Below are positions 35,101 to 46,200 of a stretch of 64,000 nt of DNA, piece by piece (position 1 is the first letter of the stretch; the number at the start of each line of letters is the position of its first letter). The position numbers and the translations under genes were made by a program. The stretch is taken from contig JALMQS010000099.1 of the NCBI GenBank assembly GCA_024734495.1, forward strand, positions 102,578,019-102,642,018, written 5' to 3'. This DNA comes from Forficula auricularia. Its lineage: Eukaryota; Arthropoda; Insecta; Dermaptera; Forficulidae. The notes below the pieces were generated by a model. The model was not told where the DNA came from and made no database searches. It saw nothing but the letters and a program-made list of their open reading frames with translations.

Positions 35101-36550
35101 ATTAAGATAACAATCTTTGAGTAAAATATTTTACGCGTTTGCATATGTCAGAGAGGTTCGTATCCCGCAGGTGAGCCAGGTGGCCCGGATTGCTGTTACT
35201 GGCACTCGGGTTCGATTCCCGAGGGGGTGAAAAACAACCCCTCTGACATATAATTAAAAATATTCCACTCCATCGGAATTAATAGATGACACCATCTTTG
35301 ATCTATGATTTTCTAGTAAATTTGAATCTATTACCATCGGCAAATTAATATCTTTCATATTAAATTAGGAAAAGTCATTCCATTGCCCTTCGAATTTTGA
35401 ATTTCTTCAAAATTCGAAACACTCAACCACCTTTATTTAAATTATATGGCATGGCTATATGTTTAAATTTAGAATCACTATATCGCGAAATTTTACAAAT
35501 TAAGATAACAATCTTTGAGTAAAATATTTTACGCGTTTGCATATGTCAGAGAGGTTCGTATCCCGCAGGTGAGCCAGGTGGCCCGGATTGCTGTTACTGG
35601 CACTCGGGTTCGATTCCCGAGGGGGTGAAAAACAACCCCTCTGACATATAATTAAAAATATTCCACTCCATCGGAATTAATAGATGACACCATCTTTGAT
35701 CTATGATTTTCTAGTAAATTTGAATCTATTACCATCGGCAAATTAATATCTTTCATATTAAATTAGGAAAAGTCATTCCATTGCCCTTCGAATTTTGAAT
35801 TTCTTCAAAATTCGAAACACTCAACCACCTTTATTTAAATTATATGGCATGGCTATATGTTTAAATTTAGAATCACTATATCGCGAAATTTTACAAATTA
35901 AGATAACAATCTTTGAGTAAAATATTTTACGCGTTTGCATATGTCAGAGAGGTTCGTATCCCGCAGGTGAGCCAGGTGGCCCGGATTGCTGTTACTGGCA
36001 CTCGGGTTCGATTCCCGAGGGGGTGAAAAACAACCCCTCTGACATATAATTAAAAATATTCCACTCCATCGGAATTAATAGATGACACCATCTTTGATCT
36101 ATGATTTTCTAGTAAATTTGAATCTATTACCATCGGCAAATTAATATCTTTCATATTAAATTAGGAAAAGTCATTCCATTGCCCTTCGAATTTTGAATTT
36201 CTTCAAAATTCGAAACACTCAACCACCTTTATTTAAATTATATGGCATGGCTATATGTTTAAATTTAGAATCACTATATCGCGAAATTTTACAAATTAAG
36301 ATAACAATCTTTGAGTAAAATATTTTACGCGTTTGCATATGTCAGAGAGGTTCGTATCCCGCAGGTGAGCCAGGTGGCCCGGATTGCTGTTACTGGCACT
36401 CGGGTTCGATTCCCGAGGGGGTGAAAACAACCCCTCTGACATATAATTAAAAATATTCCACTCCATCGGAATTAATAGATGACACCATCTTTGATCTATG
36501 ATTTTCTAGTAAATTTGAATCTATTACCATCGGCAAATTAATATCTTTCA
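26136..36550 (-). repeat. Satellite array, inverted block (about 26 copies)
   Basis: Same monomer in opposite orientation. Starts of AGATGACACC run from 26136 to 36477 with an average period of 397.7 bp; the first few repeats vary between 395 and 399, then the period is 398 almost without exception. Copies 27720-36480 are virtually identical, implying very recent expansion or conversion. The last copy is cut after 75 bp at 36550. No coding frame is conserved; the small ORF at 27004-27186 depends on local indels and is not a gene. Confidence 0.95.
26390..26505 (+). repeat. tRNA-like core of one satellite monomer (example)
   Basis: Representative copy. On the plus strand ATATGTCAGAGAGG opens the module, GTGAGCCAGGTGGCC resembles an A-box, and ACTCGGGTTCGATTCCCGAG contains a perfect B-box consensus; CCCCTCTGACATAT closes it. 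A-to-B spacing of about 35 bases suits a pol III promoter. The core is present in every monomer, about 31 times. Transcription is inferred only. Confidence 0.6.
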
Positions 36551-36561
36551 CTTATATACAT
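36551..36561. repeat. 11-bp duplication bordering the satellite, right copy
   Basis: CTTATATACAT, matching 24246-24256. It lies directly after the last satellite base and before the short right tail of the hAT-type element. Confidence 0.6.
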
Positions 36562-36626
36562 CGACCACCTTATATAAATCCCCCCCCTCCCCATAAAAAA
36601 TTCCTGGATCCGCCCTTGTTTCAAAA

Positions 36627-37819
36627 CGAGGTGCCAAATGACTCACTTTCTTTATCCAAATAATAAGGGTAAAAATTACCTTTCATATGGGTTGATATGG
36701 TAAATATAAAAAGAATAAACTGCAACGGATCGTTGCTAAACTTTATCCAAATTCATTTGAAATATTAATATGTTCTTGAGTAAAGTACTTTAAAATATAA
36801 TTTTACTAAAAACTTTATTTAACCTTTTTTGTGATCCCCAAGATACTTAATTAGGATATTAAATTTCATCATAAATTTCATCAAAATTGGTTTAGTCATT
36901 TTCAAGATATTTAGAAAAAACTAAAAAAGTACTTAAATAAAGTACTAATGTTTGTGGACCGATATGTACCAAAAACTAATCAGCGCTTCATTTTGTTAAA
37001 CTAATGGTAGGTTTTCAATTTCATTTCAATCAGCGCAAAGGTGTGGAAAAAATCGTGGACGAAAAAAACGATAAAACACACATACATACATCCATCCCCA
37101 CGCACTTCCAAAAAAAAATGGCACTTTTTGGCCTCTCGACGAGATTCCAGGTAATTTTTGGCAAAACCGTCACGTGCTAAAATTCAATCTCATTGAATAC
37201 TTCAATTTGTGACCTTAATTGAGTCTATGGGTTCCGTAGTCTTTACCTGAGGACCCTTTGAAGCCGCGCTTGCCGCCAGACCGATTGCAATACTTTCTCC
37301 CATGCTTCGCATTGGATAAAGTAAAAATGACTTCCTTCAAAACTAAATCGACGTATCCGAGCAAAAAGTCAAAAATTTAAAGATAACATGTTTAAAAAAA
37401 ATAATTTTTAAATGGCTCATGGCAAATTTAAAATTAAATATATATCAAAAACTATTCAATCGATTTATAAAAAAATCGAACGTAGTAAGAATTAAAAGCC
37501 CTTAAAAACAAGGTGCCACTCGTCCCATATTCCAAATCTAAATAAGAGGGGTTACCCCTCATAGGAGGTGTATCCTAATGTATGAAACAACAAAGTGGCC
37601 TAAAAATTGACGGATTTGAGCGTTTTTTAAAAAACATCCTGTAGAAGCTATTTAAATATTTGTTTAGATTATACCGGATTATACCAATAGCCTACGTACA
37701 GAGTGGCTTTCAAAATAACCCATGACTATCTTAATTGATGAATTTGGCACATTGCTTGATAATTATAGCCTTCAGAGGGCCCACAGAATATGTATACGAA
37801 ATTTGGTTAAGTTTGGTCT
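36627..37819. repeat. Dispersed repeat debris, no gene
   Basis: The block ACTGCAACGGATCGTTGCTA (36720-36739) recurs at 41301-41320 with similar flanks. Phrases such as CCAAATTTCATCA-like and CACACATACATACATCC mark non-coding arthropod repeat sequence. GAGGTGCCAAATGACTC after the hAT target site resembles AAGGTGCCACTCGTCCC near 37510. No credible ORF. Confidence 0.45.
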
Positions 37820-38480
37820 AACGATAAAATTTAGGGAACGCGGTGTTGGTTTATAGTGAAACATTGTTAAAATTAAATTAGGTTGGAGTTGGTGGTGTTT
37901 CACAAGGAGAAAAATTAAAATACAAAGATTTTTTTAGTTTACTCTATATATTTCGAGCTCTTAACTCATCGTCAGGAGAACATTGACTAAAGATAACATG
38001 ATATTTTGAACAGAATTTATTTTAATTTTAATATGATGGACAGTCATTTATGACATAGTGTAAATGTGAAAGAATTATCAGAAGGATGGAATGGCTTTAG
38101 AAAGCCGAATGACCAGATGTAGGGACAAAGGGCTGGGACAAAGAAAAGATATTTATACTTGGAAGTTGCCGAAAATTATGTATGTGTAATAAAGGAAGGC
38201 AATAAACTATAGAATGCAATGAGGGTGCATAGCGAAAATTTAATCTCTCATTTTCTATTTAAAAAATAAATAAAATTAAAAATAAACCCACCATACACCC
38301 TCATCGCACTCCAATTCAAATTAAATATCATTGATTAAGATGTCAATTATTGGTGAAGTTTTGATGTCTGTTTGATTGTTCAAGATGTTTTGATTAAGGT
38401 GTATGGCCTTTTTATATATAGAGTAAACTAAAAAAATCTTTGTATTTTAATTTTTCTCCTTGTGAAACACCACCAACTCC
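37820..38480 (-). mobile_element. PLE-like inverted dimer with hammerhead
   Basis: Arms 37898-37955 and 38416-38475 are inverted copies containing GTGAAACACCACC and AAAAATCTTTGTATTTTAAT. The minus strand has a hammerhead-like core at 37975-37940 (CTGACGATGAG...CTCGAAATATATAGAGTA), followed by the leader CACCACCAACTCCAACC down to about 37825. The interval between the arms (37976-38415) is AT-rich without an ORF, probably remnant 3' region. Confidence 0.6.
37940..37975 (-). ncRNA. Hammerhead-like ribozyme motif
   Basis: CTGACGA, a 3-bp stem II GAG/CTC, CGAAA and a short AT stem III. The cleavage triplet after stem III is GTA rather than GTC; GUA is a tolerated NUH triplet in hammerheads, so activity is possible but untested. 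Confidence 0.5.
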
Positions 38481-38509
38481 AACCTAATTTAATTTTGGTC
38501 TAACGGGCT

Positions 38510-39480
38510 AGCATTTTCATTTTTGACCCTCCTCCCCATTTTGAAGGCAGTTGAAAGATGGAAAGTTTCGATTTTTGAAATTTTCCTTTGTATCCCAAGC
38601 TCTACTAGCAGGTGAAATTTCATGATGCTGGAATGATTGGAAGTACCCTAGAGGTTTTGATGACCTGTCAGTGAGTGAGTGAGTGAGAGCCAAAAATAGC
38701 CATTTTCTCGGGTCCATATCTCAGAATCTATTTAAGCTATATTATTGAAATTTGATACTCTCCTCAATATGGATTTCATAATTACATGTGTATAATTTCA
38801 GCTCTGTATCTCAAATGAATTCCGAGCAAGGGGGGGTCGAAATGGTTCGTGAAAATAGCTTACAGCGTGTACTGTACGGCCAAGCTAATGCTCGAACTTG
38901 GCCTGCGCACGCTGTGCTCTTTGATAAAAGCAAACTTTGAAAGTTAAGAATGGACATTTTGATGGTGTTTTTCGATGCCTAACATCAGAATTTAGGCATT
39001 AAAACAGACACCTAGAAAAAAAAGTTTTTTGTCGACTTGTATTATTAAAACTTGTTCAATAAATAATGACAATTTTTAGTATAAATTTCACCTCTCTCCC
39101 GGTCGTAAAGTGAGTATTTATCGAAAAAGAGTGTTCAATACTCTAACTGAAATTTGGTTGCCCTCTAGAAACATGTCTAGACAGGCTCTTGATATTCTCA
39201 TATTCAGGGCCTTTCGGAGAAAATGCGAGGCCAGTTAATATTTTAAAGGTTCATCAAAATTTAAAATAAAATCGTGCTCAAGATAATGGTATTAATTTTT
39301 TTTTTTAAATTATTATCTACATTTAATTATTTTAGAAATGTGCCTCTTTTGTTTGTTTCTCTTTCAAAATATCTATATCTTAAAAACCCTATAAAAAATT
39401 TAAATACTGTAAATTAACATAATTTATTCTGAATATCAGAAGTTTTAAAAATCAAACATTAAAGTTCTCCAATAACGAGG
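38510..39480. repeat. Stray module of the 4 kb palindrome, then no gene
   Basis: 38530-38700 repeats the GGAAAGTTTCGATTTTTG, CCCAAGCTCTACTAGCAGG and GTGAGTGAGTGAGTGA phrases of 18161-22156. The following sequence to 39480 is non-coding with no recognisable family. Confidence 0.5.
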
Positions 39481-39811
39481 AAGTTAACATGATTACCAAA
39501 TTATATATTAATTTTTAAAAGTTTCAAATAATCTATATGAACTAAATAAATATCCCATGTTTCAATATAGGTAGGTTTACAAGTAAAACCTCGATCATTG
39601 GTCAAGAATAAGGTGTGGGTGTAAAATCGATGGACATGAGAAAACGATGAATGATTGTATATATAGATTATAGAGGCATGGCTGGGTAATTTAAAATACA
39701 TGTATTTCAAATACTTAGAGAAATAGAATTTTCTAATTGGTATTTCAAACACATTGATTTTAAGTATTTCAAAAAATAAGCTGACGTGTTCTGATGTGGA
39801 CATCCACTTGA
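39481..39811. other. No gene; AT-rich spacer
   Basis: The ORF on the minus strand (39501-39845) shows no domain and overlaps a repeat terminus. GACGTGTTCTGATGTGG.CATCC at 39782 is repeated at 40511 before the second copy of the next element. Confidence 0.35.
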
Positions 39812-40322
39812 CTTTACCGTACAACCAAAAATTATTTATAATCATGTAGGGGGGGGGGTTGTTTTTACATGTTTATACTTCTGGAGGTCCACTGATTATG
39901 TATACAAAATTTCGTTGAGTTTCCTCAAACGGCCTAGATTTTTAATTTTTACCCCCCCCTCCTCCCCCTTAATTTTGGGTCGATATGAACCAAAAACTAA
40001 TCAGCTCTTAATCTCAATGGACCAAAACTACGTGTGAAATTTGTTTTCGATATTCACACTATTTTTTGAGCTAGCTCGTCCACAAAAATTTGGTAACACA
40101 CAGACTAACTAACAGACATTTTGACAAAACAATTGTTATCTCGAAAAATATAATTTTTTTGATGTTCACTTATAAGAGCTTTTTTGTAGAGCGAAATGCC
40201 AGAGCAATTTTTTTAATCAAAATAGTTTCAGCCGTTTTTGAGATATTTTGAAAAAAAGAAGGAAAAAACAATTTTTTTCATGCATGATTTCACAATACTT
40301 GACCATACCCTGTATGGTAAAG
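39812..40322. mobile_element. TIR element, copy 1 (CTTTACCRTACA ends)
   Basis: Begins CTTTACCGTACAACC and ends CCCTGTATGGTAAAG, inverted ends of about 12 bp. The interior contains C- and G-tracts and TATGTATACAAAATTT, AACTACGTGTGAAATTTG and ATTATCTCGAAAAATATAA-like blocks, also found in copy 2. No coding capacity. Superfamily unknown. Confidence 0.55.
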
Positions 40323-40540
40323 TAAAAAAATTAATATACCTGCAGGTGAACCCAAATAGATCGAAAATCTCTACAACTTTTTTCAGGAACCTTGAATTTT
40401 CATTAAAAAAAAACATTTCTGTATTCAAGGGCGTACTCAGCAAGGGGGACACATAAGAAAGAAAATTAAAAATAATTGTTTTTATTAAGAAAGTAATAAA
40501 AAAATTATCTGACGTGTTCTGATGTGGCCATCCACTTGAC

Positions 40541-41227
40541 TTTACCATACAACCTGGCTCCTCACTTATATTTAATATTTAATCAAATTATTTATAATCA
40601 TCTAGGGGAGGGGGTAAGTTTTTGCATTTTTAGACTCCTGAGGGGGCCCACTGATTATGTATACAAAATTTGGTTAAGTTTGGTACAAGAGCCTATATTT
40701 TCATTTTTTGACCCTACACCCTCCCCCCATTTTGGGCGGTTAGTTTTTGCATTTTTAGACTTCTGGGGTCCCACTGATCATGTATACAAAATTTGGTTGA
40801 GTTTGCTCAAATGGCCTAGATTTTTAATTTTTAACCCCCCCCCTTCTCCCACTTAATTTTGGGTCGATATGCACCAAAATCTAATCAGCTCTTTATTTCA
40901 ATGGACCAAAACTACGTGTGAAATTTGGTTTCGATATTCATACTAGTTTTTGAACTAGCTCGTTGGTAACGCACAGACTAACTAACTAACAGACAACCAG
41001 ACAGACTAACAGCTATTTTGACAAAACAATTATTATCTCGAAAAATATAACTTTTTCGATGTTGACTTATAAGGGCTTTTTTGTAGAGCCAAATGCCATG
41101 GTTTCACTCAATTTTTTTAATCAAAATAGTTTCACTCGTTTTTGAGATATTTTGAAAAAAAGAAAAAAAAACAACCCACTTTTTTCATGCACGATTACAA
41201 TACTTGACCATACCCTGTATGGTAAAG
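40541..41227. mobile_element. TIR element, copy 2, with internal duplication
   Basis: Same orientation and termini as 39812-40322 (CTTTACCATACAACC, CCCTGTATGGTAAAG), with an extra internal repeat of the ACTGATTATGTATACAAAAT block (about 40650 and 40771). The preceding 30 bp are also duplicated, so the two copies look like a tandem duplication that included flanking DNA. The ORF 40524-40856 is an artefact of repeat sequence. Confidence 0.55.
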
Positions 41228-41412
41228 TAATTATTATGTATTTCTGTATACTTATATTTTAAGAAAAAATTATTTATTGATTGTATTTAAAATGTTAAAT
41301 AAACTGCAACGGATCGTTGCTAAACTTTAACCAAATTCATTTGAAATATTATTATGTTTATTCCTTTATTAATAATCAGATATCATCACCTGCTATTTGC
41401 AGTCCATGTTGA

Positions 41413-41660
41413 GTTAAATTCAAAAATAATTATCGATTCTCATTTAACAGTCGAGGAATAACCATTCTACATTGGATTTTTGACCCTTCGATTATTATTG
41501 GTAACCATTGTTGAAGACATGGAGGAATCGACTTAAAATCAAAAATAACGATCGATTCTTATCTAATACTAGAGGAATAACCTTATCGCATTCCATTTTT
41601 GATGTTTTGACTATTAATGGCAACCTCTACTGAAAACATGGAAGAATCGACTTAAAATCA
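41413..41660. repeat. Tandem duplication of about 119 bp
   Basis: Two diverged units share AAAATCAAAAATAA, CGATTCT.AT.TAA, GAGGAATAACC.T and ACATGGA.GAATCGACTTAAA. A third start (AAATCAAAAAGACT) follows. Unknown family, no coding potential. Confidence 0.65.
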
Positions 41661-42175
41661 AAAAGACTAAATTCTTTTATGATAAACAACACAGCTGACC
41701 TAAACCAAATATACAATAAACGAATATATAAATTCGAATAAATAAATAATTCATTAATGTTTGTTTATTAACCTTATATATAAAAAAATAAAGAAATAAA
41801 ATTATTATTCAACGGATTATAGTGGTGTTTCACAAAGTGGAAACATAATTTAAAAGATTTTTTTAATTTTTTTAATTTTATTTCCACATTGTGAAACACC
41901 ACTATAATCCGTTGAATAATTTCTGTGTTTAATATGTTTCACTATAAACCAACACCGTTTTCTCTAAACGTTATAAATAAAATTATGTTTCAAAATAAAT
42001 AGATTAAAAAAAAAGAGACAAGAAAATATCTTGGATTTACCTACTTAGGAATTCGGGAATTTCCATATTATTCCTATTTATTCATTTGGTGTGCGAACAT
42101 GAAAATAAATCCTTCCACACCTTTTGACAACTTGGGAAGTGAATAATCTATTTTTGTTGCGTAGACGGAGAATGG
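41661..42175. repeat. PLE-leader hairpin and spacer
   Basis: 41803-41845 and 41878-41922 are inverted copies (ACGGATTATAGTGGTGTTTC and complement) around an AT-rich loop. CACTATAAACCAACACCG follows at about 41940, linking it to the leader of 37820-38480. The remainder has no gene. Confidence 0.5.
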
Positions 42176-42262
42176 CTACGTTTTCGAAGGATTCCATATG
42201 GGTAGGTAAGAGAGAGTGAAGGGACCTTTTGGTCTGGAGAAGATCAGCTCAGAAAAGTCACC
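42176..42262 (-). other. Possible small terminal exon, weak
   Basis: On the minus strand TTTTATTTTCCAG precedes GGTGACTTTTCTGAGC and a frame reading GDFSELIFSRPKGPF and YLPIWNPSKT to a stop at 42176-42178. The acceptor looks good, but no upstream exon or domain is recognised, and the GC content is higher than the neighbourhood. It could equally be repeat sequence. Confidence 0.2.
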
Positions 42263-43266
42263 CTGGAAAATAAAAGAATAATCAAGAGATTGCCTATTTA
42301 AAAAAAAAAAAAAATACATACTTAAATATTTATAAATACAATTCAAATTGAAATTATTACTCGGCACGATCGGTGACCGAAGCTTAGAGAGGGGCCGAAA
42401 TTTTAAATTCAATTGAAAATGTCCCATTTTATTATTTTCCAATACGGGGTGCATGGCCAGGGCCAGGACACACAGAGAGCAAAGGCGTTCGCCTTAAGGG
42501 CGGCAAAATGGCTTCGGCTTTAAGATCCTAAATAGAACGTGAGGCATAAACGTTTCGAGGTGTCCAAACAACAGTTTCTAAAGAGTTATATAAAGAGCAA
42601 ATTCAATGAGGTTGTCCCCTTCTTGATCCAAATATAAACAGTGGCGGCGCAAGACCAAAATTTTATGTGGGCGAGGTAAATTTTGCGAGGCCCCCTTCCA
42701 TGGTGGCGCAATTTTACATAGAGAGAATTTTTTTTTGAAAATGTCCAATTTCTACTTTTAATTAGGGAAATCGGTATAAGTTTTAGGTGAAACTTAATGA
42801 TGATACCTATTTCTAAAAATTAAGAAGATTGAGTGTTGTTTCACAAAGGATGAAATAAAACACAAAAGTTTTAACAAACTGTCGAATTTTTAGTTTTAAT
42901 AAAATGTAAATTTTTATTTATAAAAATGCAAAATAAATCTTCACCTTACATAATATTAAGTAATAACTAACAGTAAACAATTAAACTGTGGTAGTCTGTC
43001 TCAAATGGTCAGACCCTCCGATTTTAGATCAGAGTGGGTTGCCGAGAATATTCTTCAAGGCGGTCTAAGCATTTGATTGGGTCCACATGAAATTGTCAGG
43101 GAAAGAAGAGTGACTGATCTGCACCAGCCTGATTTATCTATGATATTGTCAAAGGCACTCTTACTTTCCTTTTGGTCACTTTGTCTGATGAATTAAAAGA
43201 ATTGTATATTTTAACAAAATTCATTTTAAAGTACAAATTTTATATTTTTAACGATTATTATTTATA
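42263..43266. other. No gene; hAT-like ends and debris
   Basis: CAGTGGCGGCGCAAGACC at about 42641 and CAGGGCCAGGACACAC at about 42458 resemble hAT-type termini without clear partners. TGTTGTTTCACAAAGGATG near 42834 recalls the PLE leader. The rest is non-coding. Confidence 0.4.
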
Positions 43267-46200
43267 ATAAAATATTATACCTCAGGAACTCATTTCTGAT
43301 GAGTACGTGGATTGCGACCACGGGGTTATCCGAGCTAAGTCTGACATTGCTTCCACTTACTTGTGTCAGGCTTCTCTTTTTCTCTCTCCTATATGGCCTC
43401 CCTTGGCCAACTCTTGTTTTTTTTTTTTTTTTTTTTTTACCGACTCCGACGCTATTAGGTTTTCGAGGGCTAGGAGTTGATTTCCTTTTTCATTTTTCTT
43501 CTCTTCAACACGTGGAAGGCAACGGGAAACCACCACATTACAAATCCCGAGAATATGCAACATGACGATTTCTCTTCGAGTAAAGAATTCCGGAGGTAAA
43601 CTAGCCCCTCGTTCGGATCTCCGGGAAGGGGCTACCCGAGGAGAGACCATCATAAAGGGAAAAATAAATAATGACTTTCTACGAGTCGGAGCGTGGAATG
43701 TTAAGACGCTAAGGGGAGACGATAAACTAGTGAATTTAAAGCGGGAAATGGATAGACACAAATTGGACATTATTGGGATTAGTGAAATGAGATATCCAGA
43801 AGAGGGAGATTTTTGGTTCGAAAACAGCCATAGAATCATTCACACGGGGGGCAGAATGGGAGGGCAGGAGTGGGCATTATTATGAATAAAAAAATAGGGC
43901 AAAGGGTAAAGAATTATCTACAGGTAAGCGAAAGGATTGTTATGATTACAGTGGATTCGAAACCGAAAGATACTGTGATAATCCAGGTATACATGCCTAC
44001 TACATCATATGAGGACCAAGATATAGAAGAAATGTACGAACAAATTGAAAACCTGATGAAGCGCGTTAAAGGGGATGAAAATTTAATAATTATGGGGGAT
44101 TGGAATGCAAGAGTAGGAAAAGGCAAAGAAGGAAAAGTGGTGGGCGAACACGGTCTAGGAAATAGGAATGAAAGGGGCGAAAGATTAATTGAATTTTGCA
44201 GTAAGCACAGTCTAGTAGTAGCAAACACACTCTTCCAACACCATCCAAGAAGGATCTACACGTGGAAAATGCCGTTAGACAAGGGGAGATTTCAAATAGA
44301 TTACATATTAGTCAGACAAAGATTCAGAAATCAATTAAAGGACTGCAAAAGTTATCCTGGGGCTGATATATCTAGTGATCACAATCTAATTGCGATGAAA
44401 TGCCAACTAAAATTTAAAAAACTAATAAAAAAGGGGCGGTCGCGAAAAAACTGGGATATATCTAAATTAAAAAATAAGGAAACCCAAAAACTCTTCGAAA
44501 ACGTAATGAATAAGAAACTGGAAGAAAAAACACACACAAATAATAAAGAAGATGAAATCGAACAAGAATGGAATGACATGAAATCAAGCCTGACCGAAAC
44601 AGCCAACGAAGTCCTTCAATCAAAGAAAAACGAAATTAAAAAGCCATGGGTAACAGACGAAATACTGCAACTGATTGACGAACGAAGAAAATTTAAGAAC
44701 AGAAAAGACGAAGAAGGGAAAGAAACATATAAAAAATTAAGATGGAAAGTTATAAGAGAATGTAGAAAAGCAAAAGAAAAAATGATTCAAGAAAAATGTA
44801 AAGAAGTCAACGAAAATCTAGTATTGGGAAAAGTTGATGTAGCCTATAGGGCAATAAAAAGAAATTTTCAAGAAGACAAGCCAAAAAGCAAGAACATAAG
44901 AGATAAAGGAGGCCACATTATTCTAAACGAAAACGAACAGGCAAATAGATGGAAGGAACACCTAGAAGAACTCTATGGAGAAGAAAAAACAATGAACCCA
45001 ATAGAAGAAGAAGAATCTGTGGATGAAAACGAATTAGGAGACCCCATACTCAGGTCAGAATTCGAGACAGCTTTGAAGGAACTAAAAAATAATAGAGCAC
45101 CCGGAATAGACAATATACAAGCTGAAATCCTAAAGAACTCTGGAGAAAAGGCACGTGACAAACTTTTTGAACTAATTAGCAAAATCTATAAATTGGGAAT
45201 CATCCCAAAAGATTTCCAAAAAAACAAAATAGTCACACTTCCCAAAAAGACAGGCGCGGATAAATGTGAAAATTTCAGGACCATTAGCCTAACCTCACAT
45301 GCCTCCAAAATCCTAACCAAAATAATCCAAAGAAGAATAGAACAAAGAGTTGAAGAAAATCTGGGGGAAGACCAGTTCGGCTTTAGAAGAAACAGAGGCA
45401 CCCGAGAAGCAATTCTCTCTCTTAGACTAATAATAGAAAGGGCTTTTATCAGGGAAGAATCTGTCTACATCGGATTCATAGACCTAGAAAAAGCATTCGA
45501 TAACGTCAATTGGGAAATTATGTTTAAAATATTAAAACAGGCGGGAATAAAATTCAGAGAGAGAAGACTAATCTACAATCTATATCAAAACCAGACGGCA
45601 ATTATAAATATTGGTGATGAACAAAGAGAAGCCAAAATAAAAAAAGGTGTAAGACAAGGATGTGTGCTGTCACCCATGATTTTCAACTTATACATAGAAG
45701 AAGCGATTAAAGAATTCAAAGACAAAATTGATACAGGTATAGAAATCCAAGGTCAAAAGATCGCTATGTTAAGATTTGCCGATGACATTGCCCTTCTAGG
45801 AAGCAATAAAAAAGAATTAGAGGACGCCTTGAATGGAATTAACCAAATCCTAATAGAAGAAATCAAAATGAAAGTAAACAAGAATAAAACCAAGGTCCTA
45901 GTATGTACAAAAAAAGAACAAACGAGACAGGAATGCATCAAAATTAACCAAGAAAACCTAGAAGGAGTTAAGGAATTCCGCTACCTAGGAAGTAAAATAA
46001 CATGGGATGGGAGGAGCAAAAACGAAATTAAATCAAGAATTGCCCAAGCAAAAATGGGGTTTAATTCAAAACAAAAACTACTATGCTCCTCCTCAATCAG
46101 CTTAGCAAACAGAAAGTTGCTATTGAAGACATATGTATGGAGCATAGCCATGTACGGGTGTGAAACCTGGACAATTGGAAAAGCGGAGAGAAAGAGATTG

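Larger units (their letters stand above)
23909..36626. mobile_element. Giant hAT-type element carrying a satellite array
   Basis: The unit 23917-36618 (12,702 bp) starts CAAGGGCGGATCCAGG and ends CCTGGATCCGCCCTTG, an exact 16-bp terminal inverted repeat. It is flanked by TTTCAAAA at 23909-23916 and 36619-36626, the 8-bp duplication expected of hAT transposition. The left 340 bp align, complemented, with the 287-bp MITE at 12315-12601 (shared GATCGCGACACACTT-like, AAGTAGATCTTATATA and C/G-tract blocks), plus an extra GC-rich piece near 23965-24020. The right end is a short tail, 36551-36618. No transposase is encoded; it would depend on an outside hAT enzyme. Confidence 0.85.

Noticed and set aside
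24257..36550. CRISPR-like regular array
   Set aside because: The whole 398-bp unit repeats with no unique spacers, and the context is eukaryotic transposons. It is satellite DNA.
42176..42454. 92-aa minus-strand ORF as a gene
   Set aside because: The N-terminal half runs through an A/T-tract and has no domain. Only a weak possible exon (42176-42262) is retained at low confidence.
43284..43330. Hammerhead at the RTE 5' end (CTGATGAG at 43296)
   Set aside because: The required GAAA after stem II is replaced by GGGG and no NUH/stem III is present. Kept only as a structured 5' end.
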